From positions 1-55,185 of the forward strand of contig JAUNCZ010000016.1 of assembly GCA_030526405.1 (NCBI GenBank): a DNA stretch of 55,185 bases, in the 5' to 3' direction. Each line of letters opens with the position of its first letter. Within the stretch, counting starts at the first letter, position 1. Origin of the DNA: Lachnospiraceae bacterium (GTDB lineage: Bacteria; Bacillota; Clostridia; Lachnospirales; Lachnospiraceae). Shown here one piece after another: positions 16,205-24,653 of the stretch. Under the pieces are notes generated by a model. That model was not told where the DNA came from and made no database searches. It saw only the letters and a program-made list of their open reading frames with translations. The position numbers and the translations under genes were made by a program.

Positions 16205-17659
16205 TTACAGTCTGTAACAGCGCCATTCATAACCGATATTGGCAAAACTGATCCTGTCCCCATCAGAGAGCAGCTGTTCCTCCTGGGGCTTCAGCAACAC
16301 GCCGTTTATTCTGGTCCCGTTTCTGGAGTTCAGATCCGCAAGGAAACACTGGTCACCTCTGATGATGATCCTGGCATGATTCCTGCTGACCCCCACTCCG
16401 GAAAGCACCACATCCATCTGATTGCTTTTTCCGATCATGGTAACTTCCTTATTCACCGGAATCGTCTGTCCTCCGGAGGACAGCTCCGGCACAAGATATC
16501 CCTTGGCAAGACGATTGTACACCGCTTCACTGGTGAGAATACAGGTGGCATTCTCATCAAATGAGGGCTCTTCCTGCAACTCCTGCTTTCTCTGTTTTTC
16601 CTCCTGCAGCCGCTCCTCCTGCTTTTCCTCCTCCAGCCAGTCCTGCACCATCACATACTGCTCCATCTCCACCTCTCTCTGCTGTTCCCTGGTTTTTTTC
16701 CATCTGCGGACTGCCAGAAACAACAGAAGCAGCAGCGTACCTCCTGTAAGAACAGCTGCTGGAATGGGAAATCCATTGAAAAACAACACAAGAGAGACTG
16801 TGCCTCCCGCTGTTCCTGTGAGAATCCCCTCAGGAAATGGCACACGATCTGACAAAAGCGATGCAATCCTGTGTCTTTCTCTCTCCCCGCTTTCCGGCTC
16901 CTCCTGAAAAAAGGAATCCAGCAGCTGATCCCTGTTGACAGGAAGCTCCTCCCCTGCCGGATTCCGCATCTGAGATCTCATTCCCTGGGATTTCATCTGC
17001 TGTCTCTGGGTCTGGAACCTGGTACTCACCGGCATCTGGCACTCCTTCTGTTCCCACAGTGGCTCCTCCTGTCCGGCCTCCAGCTGTTCCTCCTGATATT
17101 CCTCCTGCTCCTCTGTCATCTGGCAGCGAAGCAGCTGCTCCAGCTCAGCAGCTGTATTCTTTCCCTCCATGGCATACTGATACAGCGCATAGCCCATCCG
17201 GACAGCTTCCCTGTTTTTATGCTCCAGATGGGGCAGCAGGTACTCTGCCAGAAGCTGCAGCTGACGATCCCAGTTCAGATCCTCGTCGGGATAATAACAG
17301 AAGGCAAAGGATGTGCAGGCAGGATCACAATAAATCCATTCTGCCTTCAGACAGATTCCCCCTGCATCCAACAGATATTCCTGAAGCCCGTTCAGCGCCT
17401 TTAAAAGGGAGGTGATCAGAATCTCCAGCAGTTTTCTGTTCATAGAACGGGTTGCAAGAATACTGGCCAGACTCTGTCTGGAGGAAATGTCATAAAAAAA
17501 TCTTCCACTGCAGTCAATATCGTATCTTCTGCAGGGAAGAAAGCCGGGAACAGCATTCTCAAGGAACATTCTGGTCTGAAAAGATTCTCTCTTCTCCTTC
17601 TCATCCTCATATAAAACCAGATAGCTGTGATGGGTATCTCTCCTGTATTCTGCCTGCAT
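16205..17659 (-). CDS. DUF6382-type FHA-domain protein of the Tad locus
   Basis: 484 residues. An N-terminal ~180-residue domain of the DUF6382 type, a charged Gln/Glu-rich linker, one or two membrane helices at about 283-318, a coiled Glu/Lys/Gln stretch to 365, and a C-terminal FHA domain at ~395-475 with the phospho-threonine-binding signature (GKS, S425-R-N-H428, N447-G). FHA domains read phosphothreonine, so this protein may link Ser/Thr kinase signalling to pilus assembly. It is the last gene of the Tad operon, 66 bp after the TadE-like gene. Role in the pilus is inferred from position only. Confidence 0.82.
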   Translation of the reverse strand: MQAEYRRDTHHSYLVLYEDEKEKRESFQTRMFLENAVPGFLPCRRYDIDCSGRFFYDISSRQSLASILATRSMNRKLLEILITSLLKALNGLQEYLLDAGGICLKAEWIYCDPACTSFAFCYYPDEDLNWDRQLQLLAEYLLPHLEHKNREAVRMGYALYQYAMEGKNTAAELEQLLRCQMTEEQEEYQEEQLEAGQEEPLWEQKECQMPVSTRFQTQRQQMKSQGMRSQMRNPAGEELPVNRDQLLDSFFQEEPESGERERHRIASLLSDRVPFPEGILTGTAGGTVSLVLFFNGFPIPAAVLTGGTLLLLLFLAVRRWKKTREQQREVEMEQYVMVQDWLEEEKQEERLQEEKQRKQELQEEPSFDENATCILTSEAVYNRLAKGYLVPELSSGGQTIPVNKEVTMIGKSNQMDVVLSGVGVSRNHARIIIRGDQCFLADLNSRNGTRINGVLLKPQEEQLLSDGDRISFANIGYEWRCYRL

Positions 17660-17725
17660 ATTCTGTCCTCCATTCCATTTTTATGGTTCTTTTTCAGCCT
17701 TATTTCTCAGGCTCTTTTTCATCCT

Positions 17726-18208
17726 TCATCTGACACTGTCCCAGATTTTCTCTTTCAGCCAGACTGCCCTCACCTGTCCCACCGGATCCGTCTGTCTGAT
17801 CTTCCCCTCTGCACGATAGGGAAGAGACCAGTGAAAAAATGTCTCTCCGGCGGATACATAGGAAACCCTGCAGCTATTTTTCTCCATCTGCACCTGACAG
17901 CTGGGATCCCCCCCGGGGAAGGGCTGCTCCCTGATCCTGTCCTGGGCTCGAAATGCTGCCTGTCCCTCCCTGTCCGTTCCCGGCTCCTCTCTTGCAGTCC
18001 CCACCAGAGCCACCTCAAGGGCTGCACTGGTGTACCAGGACTTATTGTGCTCATAAAAGCACAGCAGAATCAGAAGTACAGAGATAAAAACCGCCAGGGG
18101 CACAAGAAATACTGCCTCCAGCGTTACACTTCCTCTCCGGATCCTTCTCTGCAGAACTTCTTTTTTCCTCTGTATTCCGGTTCCGGCTGCTGTTCTGTCT
18201 GTTTTCAT
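17726..18208 (-). CDS. TadE-like pseudopilin
   Basis: 160 residues. A basic N-terminus followed by the TadE signature RRGSVTLEAVFLVPLAVF, a single transmembrane helix whose Glu after the cleavage region is typical of prepilin-like proteins, then an extracellular domain with one Cys pair. TadE/TadF proteins are minor pseudopilins processed by the prepilin peptidase. It is the second TadE-like protein in this operon. Confidence 0.85.
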   Translation of the reverse strand: MKTDRTAAGTGIQRKKEVLQRRIRRGSVTLEAVFLVPLAVFISVLLILLCFYEHNKSWYTSAALEVALVGTAREEPGTDREGQAAFRAQDRIREQPFPGGDPSCQVQMEKNSCRVSYVSAGETFFHWSLPYRAEGKIRQTDPVGQVRAVWLKEKIWDSVR

Positions 18209-18315
18209 CCTCTCACCTCCTTCACTTTTTTCTGTACTCTTCTGTTTCTCATCTGCAGTTCATCCCCTTTCTTCACCTGAGTATCTGATCGTTCCTTCAA
18301 CGGAATATTATTCCT

Positions 18316-18723
18316 TTAGAATAACGGCTGCAGCAAAAGAGCCAGAAACAAAAAGGGCACCAGGGGAAGTTCTTTACCCTTTCCCCTGTTACAGGGGAGT
18401 ACCGCCACAATCAGAAGAAGAACCCCTGTCAGGGAAAGGAGTTCCATGGTTCCCAGCAGACCCAGCTGCAAGCCCAGAATCAGTGTGATCCACACATCCC
18501 CCAGACCCACAGCACCTGCTGTGGCAACGGAAAGCAGCAACAGCAATACTCCGGGCAGCAGGGAAAGCAACAGTTCTCCCGGTTCTCCCATGGTAAGCAG
18601 CACCAGCCACAGGGTACAAAAGCCGTACAGCACCGTTGGTAACAGCAGGATCTCCCTTTTTCTCAGATCCTGCAGGGCGTTGGCTCCAAGAAAGAACAGC
18701 AGGAGACATTTTTTCAGAATCAT
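18316..18723 (-). CDS. Second A24 prepilin peptidase-like protein
   Basis: About 135 residues, almost entirely hydrophobic, with the two aspartates of A24 peptidases: ALQDLRKREI and the GxGD motif in VGLGDVWITL. It is shorter than usual TadV/CpaA. The ATG at 18723 overlaps the TadE-like stop (ATGA) and has GGAGGATC upstream in that gene. The operon also encodes a longer A24 peptidase at its 5' end, so the two may process different substrates (major pilin versus TadE-like proteins). This division of work is inference. Confidence 0.8.
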   Translation of the reverse strand: MILKKCLLLFFLGANALQDLRKREILLLPTVLYGFCTLWLVLLTMGEPGELLLSLLPGVLLLLLSVATAGAVGLGDVWITLILGLQLGLLGTMELLSLTGVLLLIVAVLPCNRGKGKELPLVPFLFLALLLQPLF

Positions 18724-19589
18724 TGCTGATCCTCCCTTCGGCTGCATCTTGTACACTGCTGAAGTCCCTCTGTGGCTGCCGCATCCACCAGGTGAATGCT
18801 TCTTGTGAGGCCTGTACAGTCGGAGACGGTATGATAATGTTCTCCCTGCTCTGTCACATAGACAAAGGATCCGGTTTCTCCTTTCCCTGCACAGTATTCA
18901 CAGGGAAGATATCTGTCCCCCTCCCGGTTTTTCTCCCGGGAGATTTTTCCGGTCTCCACCGTGAAAATCTGTAAAGAGAGATAGGAACAGCAGGAACTGG
19001 TGTGATACACACTTTCGTAGTCAGACAGATAATACAGCTGTCCCTTTGTAGCATCCGTCTCTCCTGCCCCCTGGGTGCTGGCTCGCCCTGTCCAGGGACG
19101 CACGCAGGCTACGGACCGGGCTTTCAGTGTGCCTGCCTCAAAGGGCAGCAGAATCAGCTTCTTTTCCACTGTCCCGGATATCCGCACCGGAATATCTCCC
19201 CTTTCTCCCCAAAAGCTTCTGGCAAGTGCCCGGTTCTCCGCCTCCTGCTGCAGCTCCACAGTTTTTTCAGCATAGGAGCTGTAAAGGGTGGGCAGACCCA
19301 TCAGGCTCACCACCACAAGGAAAAACAGAGGCAGTGCCAGAGCTGCCTCCACTGTGATGCTGGCTCTTTTCAGAACACCGGAACACGTTCCCTTCCGGCA
19401 GGGCCTTCGATCGTTCTTCCTGCTTTCTTTCATTCCCGGATACAGAAAGATGCAGAGAGCTGCTCTTCCGGGGACATCATTGCCGGAGCCACTCGGGGCC
19501 TGGCTCCGACAGGTGGAAATATTTCCGGGAAGAGAGATTATATTATTTTTTTTGTTTTTTTGATTGTTATGACCTCCACGAAAGAGCAC
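18720..19589 (-). CDS. TadE-like protein with duplicated His/Cys module
   Basis: The TadE signature RASITVEAALALPLFFLVV lies at residues 75-93 of the long form, followed by an extracellular domain. The C-terminus has two copies of one module: H196-x4-C201 with C230-x2-C233, and H253-x4-C258 with C279-x2-C282, each introduced by YHT. This looks like paired zinc- or disulfide-forming units. The GTG at 19589 has a strong AAGGAGG site, but its first 52 residues look non-coding (A-tract, a hairpin GGAGCCA...TGGCTCC); the ATG at 19433 would give a normal TadE N-terminus. The protein therefore may be about 237 residues. Confidence 0.82.
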   Translation of the reverse strand: MLFRGGHNNQKNKKNNIISLPGNISTCRSQAPSGSGNDVPGRAALCIFLYPGMKESRKNDRRPCRKGTCSGVLKRASITVEAALALPLFFLVVVSLMGLPTLYSSYAEKTVELQQEAENRALARSFWGERGDIPVRISGTVEKKLILLPFEAGTLKARSVACVRPWTGRASTQGAGETDATKGQLYYLSDYESVYHTSSCCSYLSLQIFTVETGKISREKNREGDRYLPCEYCAGKGETGSFVYVTEQGEHYHTVSDCTGLTRSIHLVDAAATEGLQQCTRCSRREDQQ

Positions 19590-19630
19590 CTCTCTGCACC
19601 TCCTTTCTCCGTAGTAAAGCAGAATATGTA

Positions 19631-21199
19631 TCAGTTACCCTGCTCTGAATAATCGTAGTAGCGTTCCGCCTCCATCTGAAACAGCCCCTCCTGCTTTGCC
19701 CGAAAGCAGATCTTCATTCCTGTGAGACAGTTATCCAGCCGGAAGAACTCTTTTCCTTCTGTTTTTCTGATCTCATGCTCCATCAGATCCATTACAGAGT
19801 CTGTCACAGAGTCTTCACTCTCCTTCAGCAGCAGAAGGCGAAGATACATCTGATAATCCAGTCCCCCCTGGGAGCTGTGCTGCTCAGAAACCTCTCCCTG
19901 CAGTTCCTTCAGGTTTTCCAGGGAAAGCTGCCAGGAATCCTTATCTTTCACAAGAGGAATCTTCCCTCCCTGCAGCAGCACCCGCAGATCCATTATCCCT
20001 TCTCCAAAGGCCCAGCAAAGCCGCAGCATCTGGGCAACCAGGGGTCTGGCAGCTGGTACATGGAGCAGCAGACAGATTCCCTCTGCTGCAACATCCACCT
20101 CCTGCTTTTTTACTGAATCATGATACAGATACCAGAAATTGGATAGTTCCCGGACACCCAGAATCTGCAGCAGCACCCACTTCAGATTTTCCCTGTCGGA
20201 GTTTTTCTTTCCGATGGCATATTCCACCTGATAGGCGAGTCCCTGGCTGTCACTGTCACCAGACTCTGTAAAATCTGTAAAAAACTGCATCAGATACTCC
20301 CGCATCAGGAATCCATCCACAAAATCGGAGGATTCCGGGGGAATAATCCCCATTCCCTGCTGCAGCTCTCTGGTACTGACCCGATCCTGGGAAATCCTGC
20401 CCTCTGACAGGGTTCTGTCCTTTGGCAGTACCAGTCCCAGGATTCCGGTTTTCTGCAGTCTCCGTATCACTTCAATGGGATTCTCTGAAGGAACAGTTGC
20501 AGCAGTCTCCGGAAGTTGCCTCTCCTCTCCGGAAGCTGCCGGCAGGGTTGTCTCTTCGTAGGTACAGAGCATAACCTGTGGCACCGAACCGACAGAGGTA
20601 CCGGAACATGACAGTAAATCCCCGGAGGAACCTTCCTCCAGTCCTTTGTCCCCCTCCAGAAGCTTCTGATATTCCGATTCAATCCCTTTTGTATCTATGG
20701 ACTCCTGCTGTTCATCCAGAGAATCCAGTTCCTTCTTATAAGCATTGACCCGCTCCTTCAGATACTCCAGCAGGGAGAGCCCCACCTTTTCAGGCAGCAC
20801 CTGACCAATCTGCTGTTTCAGATACGCCCCCTGACCGTCTGTCAGCAGCGTATAGCCTGTTACCTCTCCCCTCTCAGGAGTCAGATGCATCAGATTGGTG
20901 GAACCGCCCACTTCCCGGGAACTGCCGCAAACAGTGAGGACCACCTCCTCTGCCTCCTCCTGGAGAGATCCCAGACGAAGAGCAGAGCCACCGTAGCCCC
21001 CATCCAGGGACAGAATACCGAATCGGTCAAACAGATCCCTGTCATACTGGGAAAACAGAGAAAACATTCCCTGCTCTGCTGCACTTCCCAGCACCACTCT
21101 TCCGCCCGCCCTTCTGGCGGAAAACAGGGCAGCCCAGAGAAGCGACAGCATAACGCCCAGCATCAGAGCCAGATACAGGGCTATGCTGCCCTTTCTCAT
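19631..21199 (-). CDS. DUF5702-type Tad-locus protein
   Basis: 522 residues. Begins RKGSIALYLALMLGVMLSLLWAALFSARR, one transmembrane segment of the TadG/pseudopilin kind, then a large extracellular part. I recognise it as the DUF5702 family found in Clostridial Tad loci; no activity is known. The start overlaps the Flp stop (ATGA), so the two are translationally coupled. It stands where tadG-like genes occur in other loci. Confidence 0.82.
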   Translation of the reverse strand: MRKGSIALYLALMLGVMLSLLWAALFSARRAGGRVVLGSAAEQGMFSLFSQYDRDLFDRFGILSLDGGYGGSALRLGSLQEEAEEVVLTVCGSSREVGGSTNLMHLTPERGEVTGYTLLTDGQGAYLKQQIGQVLPEKVGLSLLEYLKERVNAYKKELDSLDEQQESIDTKGIESEYQKLLEGDKGLEEGSSGDLLSCSGTSVGSVPQVMLCTYEETTLPAASGEERQLPETAATVPSENPIEVIRRLQKTGILGLVLPKDRTLSEGRISQDRVSTRELQQGMGIIPPESSDFVDGFLMREYLMQFFTDFTESGDSDSQGLAYQVEYAIGKKNSDRENLKWVLLQILGVRELSNFWYLYHDSVKKQEVDVAAEGICLLLHVPAARPLVAQMLRLCWAFGEGIMDLRVLLQGGKIPLVKDKDSWQLSLENLKELQGEVSEQHSSQGGLDYQMYLRLLLLKESEDSVTDSVMDLMEHEIRKTEGKEFFRLDNCLTGMKICFRAKQEGLFQMEAERYYDYSEQGN

Positions 21200-21363
21200 A
21201 TTGCCTTGCTGTTGCTGGTGATCTTCTTCAGAATATCTGTCACCAGACTTTTCATTGAATTGGAGAACAGCGCCACCAGTGCCACCAGCACCACCACGAT
21301 CAGAATGATCTCCACCACTGCAACTGCATCCTCTTCTCTCCAGAACGCCTGTAATTCCTTCAT
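21196..21363 (-). CDS. flp: Flp1-type major pilin
   Basis: 55 residues. MKELQAFWREEDAVAVVEII then a Val/Leu-rich membrane helix and a short hydrophilic tail (SMKSLVTDILKKITSNSKAI). The EEDAVAVVEIILIVVVL core is the putative Flp1-like pilin type of Clostridia, in place of the GxxxxEY of proteobacterial Flp. It would be the main subunit of the Tad pilus after processing by an A24 peptidase. Overlaps DUF5702 (ATGA); 12 bp after tadC. Confidence 0.88.
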   Translation of the reverse strand: MKELQAFWREEDAVAVVEIILIVVVLVALVALFSNSMKSLVTDILKKITSNSKAI

Positions 21364-21375
21364 CTTTTTTCCTCC

Positions 21376-22656
21376 TTACATGTTCAGAAATGCAGGAATC
21401 ATGATCAGCGCCAGCACGATCACCAGCATGATTCCCATGGGCAGCAGAAGCCGCACCGAGATTCTCTCTCCCTCCTGCCTTGCCCTTCTTTGTCTCAGTT
21501 CAAAGGCCTCCAGCGCCTCCGCCTCCAGAAGGTCCAGAAGACCCTGACCTCCTTTTGTGATATTCTGCTCCAGAAGCAGAGCCAGTCCTCTGTAAGAGGC
21601 AGTTTTACATCTGCTGCCCATATGACGGTATACCTCTGTCTCAGAGTATCCGTTTTTCAGTTCACGGCAGCAGACCAGAATCTCCTCACAGGCAGGACTT
21701 TTCAGTTCACGGCTGGAGCCCTTTCTTCGTTTTTCTGCAGCCTCCAGATTCTCCTGATACTCTGCCCCTATCCGCTCAAAAACCATCCGCATACTGAGAC
21801 CAGCTCCCAGAAGCAGCTGCATGCGGCTCACCAGATCCGGATATTCCCGGTCCAGCTGCTCCTCCCTTTTTTTCTCTTTCTCCCTCCTTTTCTCCTGTTC
21901 AAGAAGAAGCAGGAGTCCCGGCAGCAGCAGACCCATCCCAAGGATCATCCATCCGGTGGAATCCCCCTGCCTGTACCAGTGTATCTCTCTGCCATCAATC
22001 TGCTCCGGAAGACGATATACCTCCTCCTCTTCTCTGTTCAGCTGCTCCGCCTCCCACCGGAGTCTCTCCGTCAGGTCTGCAGCAGCCCTGGAGGGATAGA
22101 CCCGCAGCCGTCTGGTATAGGTTTCACTGTACTCTCCCAGCAGCAGTTCTCCCTTCAGCAGAACCTCTGCCCCCTCCTCAGGAATCTCAGCTCCCAGACT
22201 TCCGTCATAGCCGAGATAATCCGGATGATCCGACTGCCATTGAACATCAATATCAGACCCCTCATAACCATTTTGCAGCTGCAGAGGATAACAGATCTGA
22301 CCAAAGGAGCTGTTATCTCCCAGAATCTCCCCATCCAGCCTGTTCATAAAGTCCTTCAGCTGTTCCCTTGCTTCCTCCTCCTTCAGCCGAAGAGCAGGAA
22401 TATCCAGAGTGATCCTCTGCTTTACCTGATCCACCTCAGCCTCCAGCACGGCCTGACTGCCTTCTGTTCCCTCCTCACCTCTGGGAACAGAATCCACAGG
22501 AAGAGCTTCTCCGGAGAATCCCCTCACAAAGCAGCACACCAGACCTGTAATGAGAAATGCCGCCGTAAGAAGCACAGCACTGATAGGGATCTTCTTTTTT
22601 CTGTACAGGATCAGTGCCACAGCGGCAGCAATCCCTGCTGTAAACAATTCCCTCAT
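21376..22656 (-). CDS. tadC: TadC-like type II/IV secretion platform protein with Ig-like ectodomain
   Basis: 426 residues. Two N-terminal membrane segments (about 5-18 and 26-45), an extracellular region 46-235, a third helix ~236-253, then the GspF-type cytoplasmic domain (REYPDLVSRMQLLLGAGLSM, KGGQGLLDLLEAEA) and a last helix ~402-422. TadB and TadC form the inner-membrane platform. The 115-190 part of the ectodomain (YPLQLQNG...VQWQSDHPDYLGYDGSL...RRLRVYP) has the W-S-x-P...DG pattern of an atrophied bacterial Ig domain, unusual for TadC. ATG 22656 has GAGGAAACAGG upstream and lies 11 bp after tadB. Confidence 0.88.
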   Translation of the reverse strand: MRELFTAGIAAAVALILYRKKKIPISAVLLTAAFLITGLVCCFVRGFSGEALPVDSVPRGEEGTEGSQAVLEAEVDQVKQRITLDIPALRLKEEEAREQLKDFMNRLDGEILGDNSSFGQICYPLQLQNGYEGSDIDVQWQSDHPDYLGYDGSLGAEIPEEGAEVLLKGELLLGEYSETYTRRLRVYPSRAAADLTERLRWEAEQLNREEEEVYRLPEQIDGREIHWYRQGDSTGWMILGMGLLLPGLLLLLEQEKRREKEKKREEQLDREYPDLVSRMQLLLGAGLSMRMVFERIGAEYQENLEAAEKRRKGSSRELKSPACEEILVCCRELKNGYSETEVYRHMGSRCKTASYRGLALLLEQNITKGGQGLLDLLEAEALEAFELRQRRARQEGERISVRLLLPMGIMLVIVLALIMIPAFLNM

Positions 22657-22666
22657 TCCTGTTTCC

Positions 22667-23458
22667 TCATACTCTGACCTGCACCATCCATCTGCCAAGG
22701 GCAAATGCTCCCAGATACAGAAGCAGTGCACAGGTCATGATCACAGCACCTGTCCCGTTTCCGTACAGCTGCTCCACAAAGCCTGGAAAGGCAAACCGCA
22801 GATACAGGATCATGCCTGCAGGCATCAGACTCATCACCGACTGCTCGTAGGCTCTGGCAGAGAGCAGTGTCTCAATCTCCTGCTGGGTATCCATCCTTCT
22901 TGTCATGATATGCCAGGTATCTCCCAGCACCTTTCCAAGACTGCCGCCCGTTCTTTTTGTGATGCTGATCAGCTCTGCAAAGGACTGTATCTCACGGATT
23001 TCCGTATTTCTGCCCAGATTCCGGAACAGCTGTTCCACAGGAATCCTGTATTCCAGCTGTCGAAGCAGCTGCTCCAGCTCCCGGCAGAGAATATCCTGCC
23101 TTCCATACCGGAGAACGGTATCCCTGTAACCGGAGCGCACCGCATTCTCCAGAGAATAGCCGGAGCGAACTGCCATATGCACCGCTGTAAGATACTCTCG
23201 AAAATGTCCTCTCATCTCCTGACGGTGTCTATTTACCGCTTCCCTGTAAAAACACAGGAAGAAGAAGATCCACACCGGCAATGCCACCGGCAAAGCCCTC
23301 AGAGAGCAATAACAGATCCATACAGCAAAGAAACTGATTCCGCCTGACAAAAGCAGCATCCTCAACAGCTCCTGCGCAGAAAGCTCATAGATCACCGGCC
23401 GGGTATCCCCGGACCTTCTTCTGTTTTCTGCCCTTTCATTCCTTATTATTCTTTTCAT
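22667..23458 (-). CDS. tadB: TadB-like platform protein (T2SS-F domain)
   Basis: About 263 residues. Membrane helices near residues 30-75, the GspF-type domain (YLTAVHMAVRSGYSLENAV, KRTGGSLGKVLGDTWHIM) and two helices at the C-terminus. Partner of TadC in the pilus platform driven by TadA. I chose ATG 23458, two bases after the tadA stop; a start at 23524 would lie inside tadA. Confidence 0.9.
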   Translation of the reverse strand: MKRIIRNERAENRRRSGDTRPVIYELSAQELLRMLLLSGGISFFAVWICYCSLRALPVALPVWIFFFLCFYREAVNRHRQEMRGHFREYLTAVHMAVRSGYSLENAVRSGYRDTVLRYGRQDILCRELEQLLRQLEYRIPVEQLFRNLGRNTEIREIQSFAELISITKRTGGSLGKVLGDTWHIMTRRMDTQQEIETLLSARAYEQSVMSLMPAGMILYLRFAFPGFVEQLYGNGTGAVIMTCALLLYLGAFALGRWMVQVRV

Positions 23459-23459
23459 G

Positions 23460-24653
23460 TCAGTTCTGTATCTTCTCCCATTTTTCCCGGAAAGTGAGAG
23501 TTCCTGTTTTCCGCAGAATCCCATCCTCTCCCCGCAGGAACAGGGTGGAGATCTTCACCTCCTCCCCTTCCATACCAGTGATCTCAGCAATCTCCATCAG
23601 CTGCCGCCTCCCCTGAGCAGTTCTTCCCAGATGCACCAGGATCTCCACCCCGGAGGCAATCTGCCTGCGTATGGCGGGAACAGGGATCTGCAGTCCCATC
23701 AGCACCATCATCTCCAGTCGCTGGATCATATCCCGGACACTGTTTGCATGGGCGCTGCCCAGACTTCCGCTGTGACCGGTATTCAGACAGGTCAGAAAAT
23801 CTGCCGCCTCTGCAGATCGCACCTCCCCCACAATGATGCGGGAGGGCCGCATGCGAAGAGCCGTTCTGATAAGATCACGAATGGAGATTTCTCTGTTTTC
23901 CTCCAGATTGGCACTTCTTGCCTCCAGGCGCACGATATTCTGGATCCCCTGAATCTGAAGTTCCGCAGTGTCCTCTATGGTTATGATTCTCTCCTCGCCG
24001 GGAATACAGGAGGAGAGAGCATTCAGAAAGGTAGTCTTGCCGGTGGAAGTACCCCCGCCCACCAGAATGCTGTAGCCCGCCTGTACAAGATGGCAAAGAT
24101 ACTCCGCCGCCTCCCTTGTCAGTGTTTCTGACTGGATCATATGCTCCAGAGTGATGGGGCTTTCCGGAAAACGACGAATCGTCATCACCGGTCCGTTCAG
24201 AGCAATGGGCGGCAACACCACATTCACCCTTTCTCCCCCGGGCAGTCGGGCATCCATAATGGGCTGCTGCTCATTGGCCACCCGGTTGCAGTTTCCTGCG
24301 ATCTGCCGGATCACCTCCTCCAGCCGTTCCTGAGAGGAAAAGCACTTTTCCCACAGGGTGATCTTCCCCTGGCGTTCCACAAATATCTGTCTGTGACCAT
24401 TGATCATAATCTCCGTTACAGAGGGATCCTCCAGAAGTTCCTGTATGATATCCAGACGCCGTACTGAATAAAACAGCCCCCTTCTCAGTTCTTCCTTCTC
24501 CTGCAGCTTCAGGAACAGGGTACGATTTTCCGAAAGGATCAGCTCATCGATCATACGTAGGATCTGTTCATCTGTCAGTTCTCCCTCCTGCTCCAGCTGT
24601 CGGATCAGCCTTGCCCGGAGTTTTTCCTGCTGCTTCATCAGTTCTGTCTTCAT
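23460..24653 (-). CDS. tadA: CpaF/TadA pilus ATPase
   Basis: 397 residues. Hexameric GspE/VirB11-like secretion ATPase powering Flp pilus extension. Walker A VGGGTSTGKTTFLNAL, Asp box TIEDTAELQIQ, Walker B-type IVGEVRSAEAADFL and the His box LGSAHANS are present in order. The family's N-terminal helical domain precedes them. The start overlaps the TadZ gene stop (ATGA). Confidence 0.95.
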   Translation of the reverse strand: MKTELMKQQEKLRARLIRQLEQEGELTDEQILRMIDELILSENRTLFLKLQEKEELRRGLFYSVRRLDIIQELLEDPSVTEIMINGHRQIFVERQGKITLWEKCFSSQERLEEVIRQIAGNCNRVANEQQPIMDARLPGGERVNVVLPPIALNGPVMTIRRFPESPITLEHMIQSETLTREAAEYLCHLVQAGYSILVGGGTSTGKTTFLNALSSCIPGEERIITIEDTAELQIQGIQNIVRLEARSANLEENREISIRDLIRTALRMRPSRIIVGEVRSAEAADFLTCLNTGHSGSLGSAHANSVRDMIQRLEMMVLMGLQIPVPAIRRQIASGVEILVHLGRTAQGRRQLMEIAEITGMEGEEVKISTLFLRGEDGILRKTGTLTFREKWEKIQN

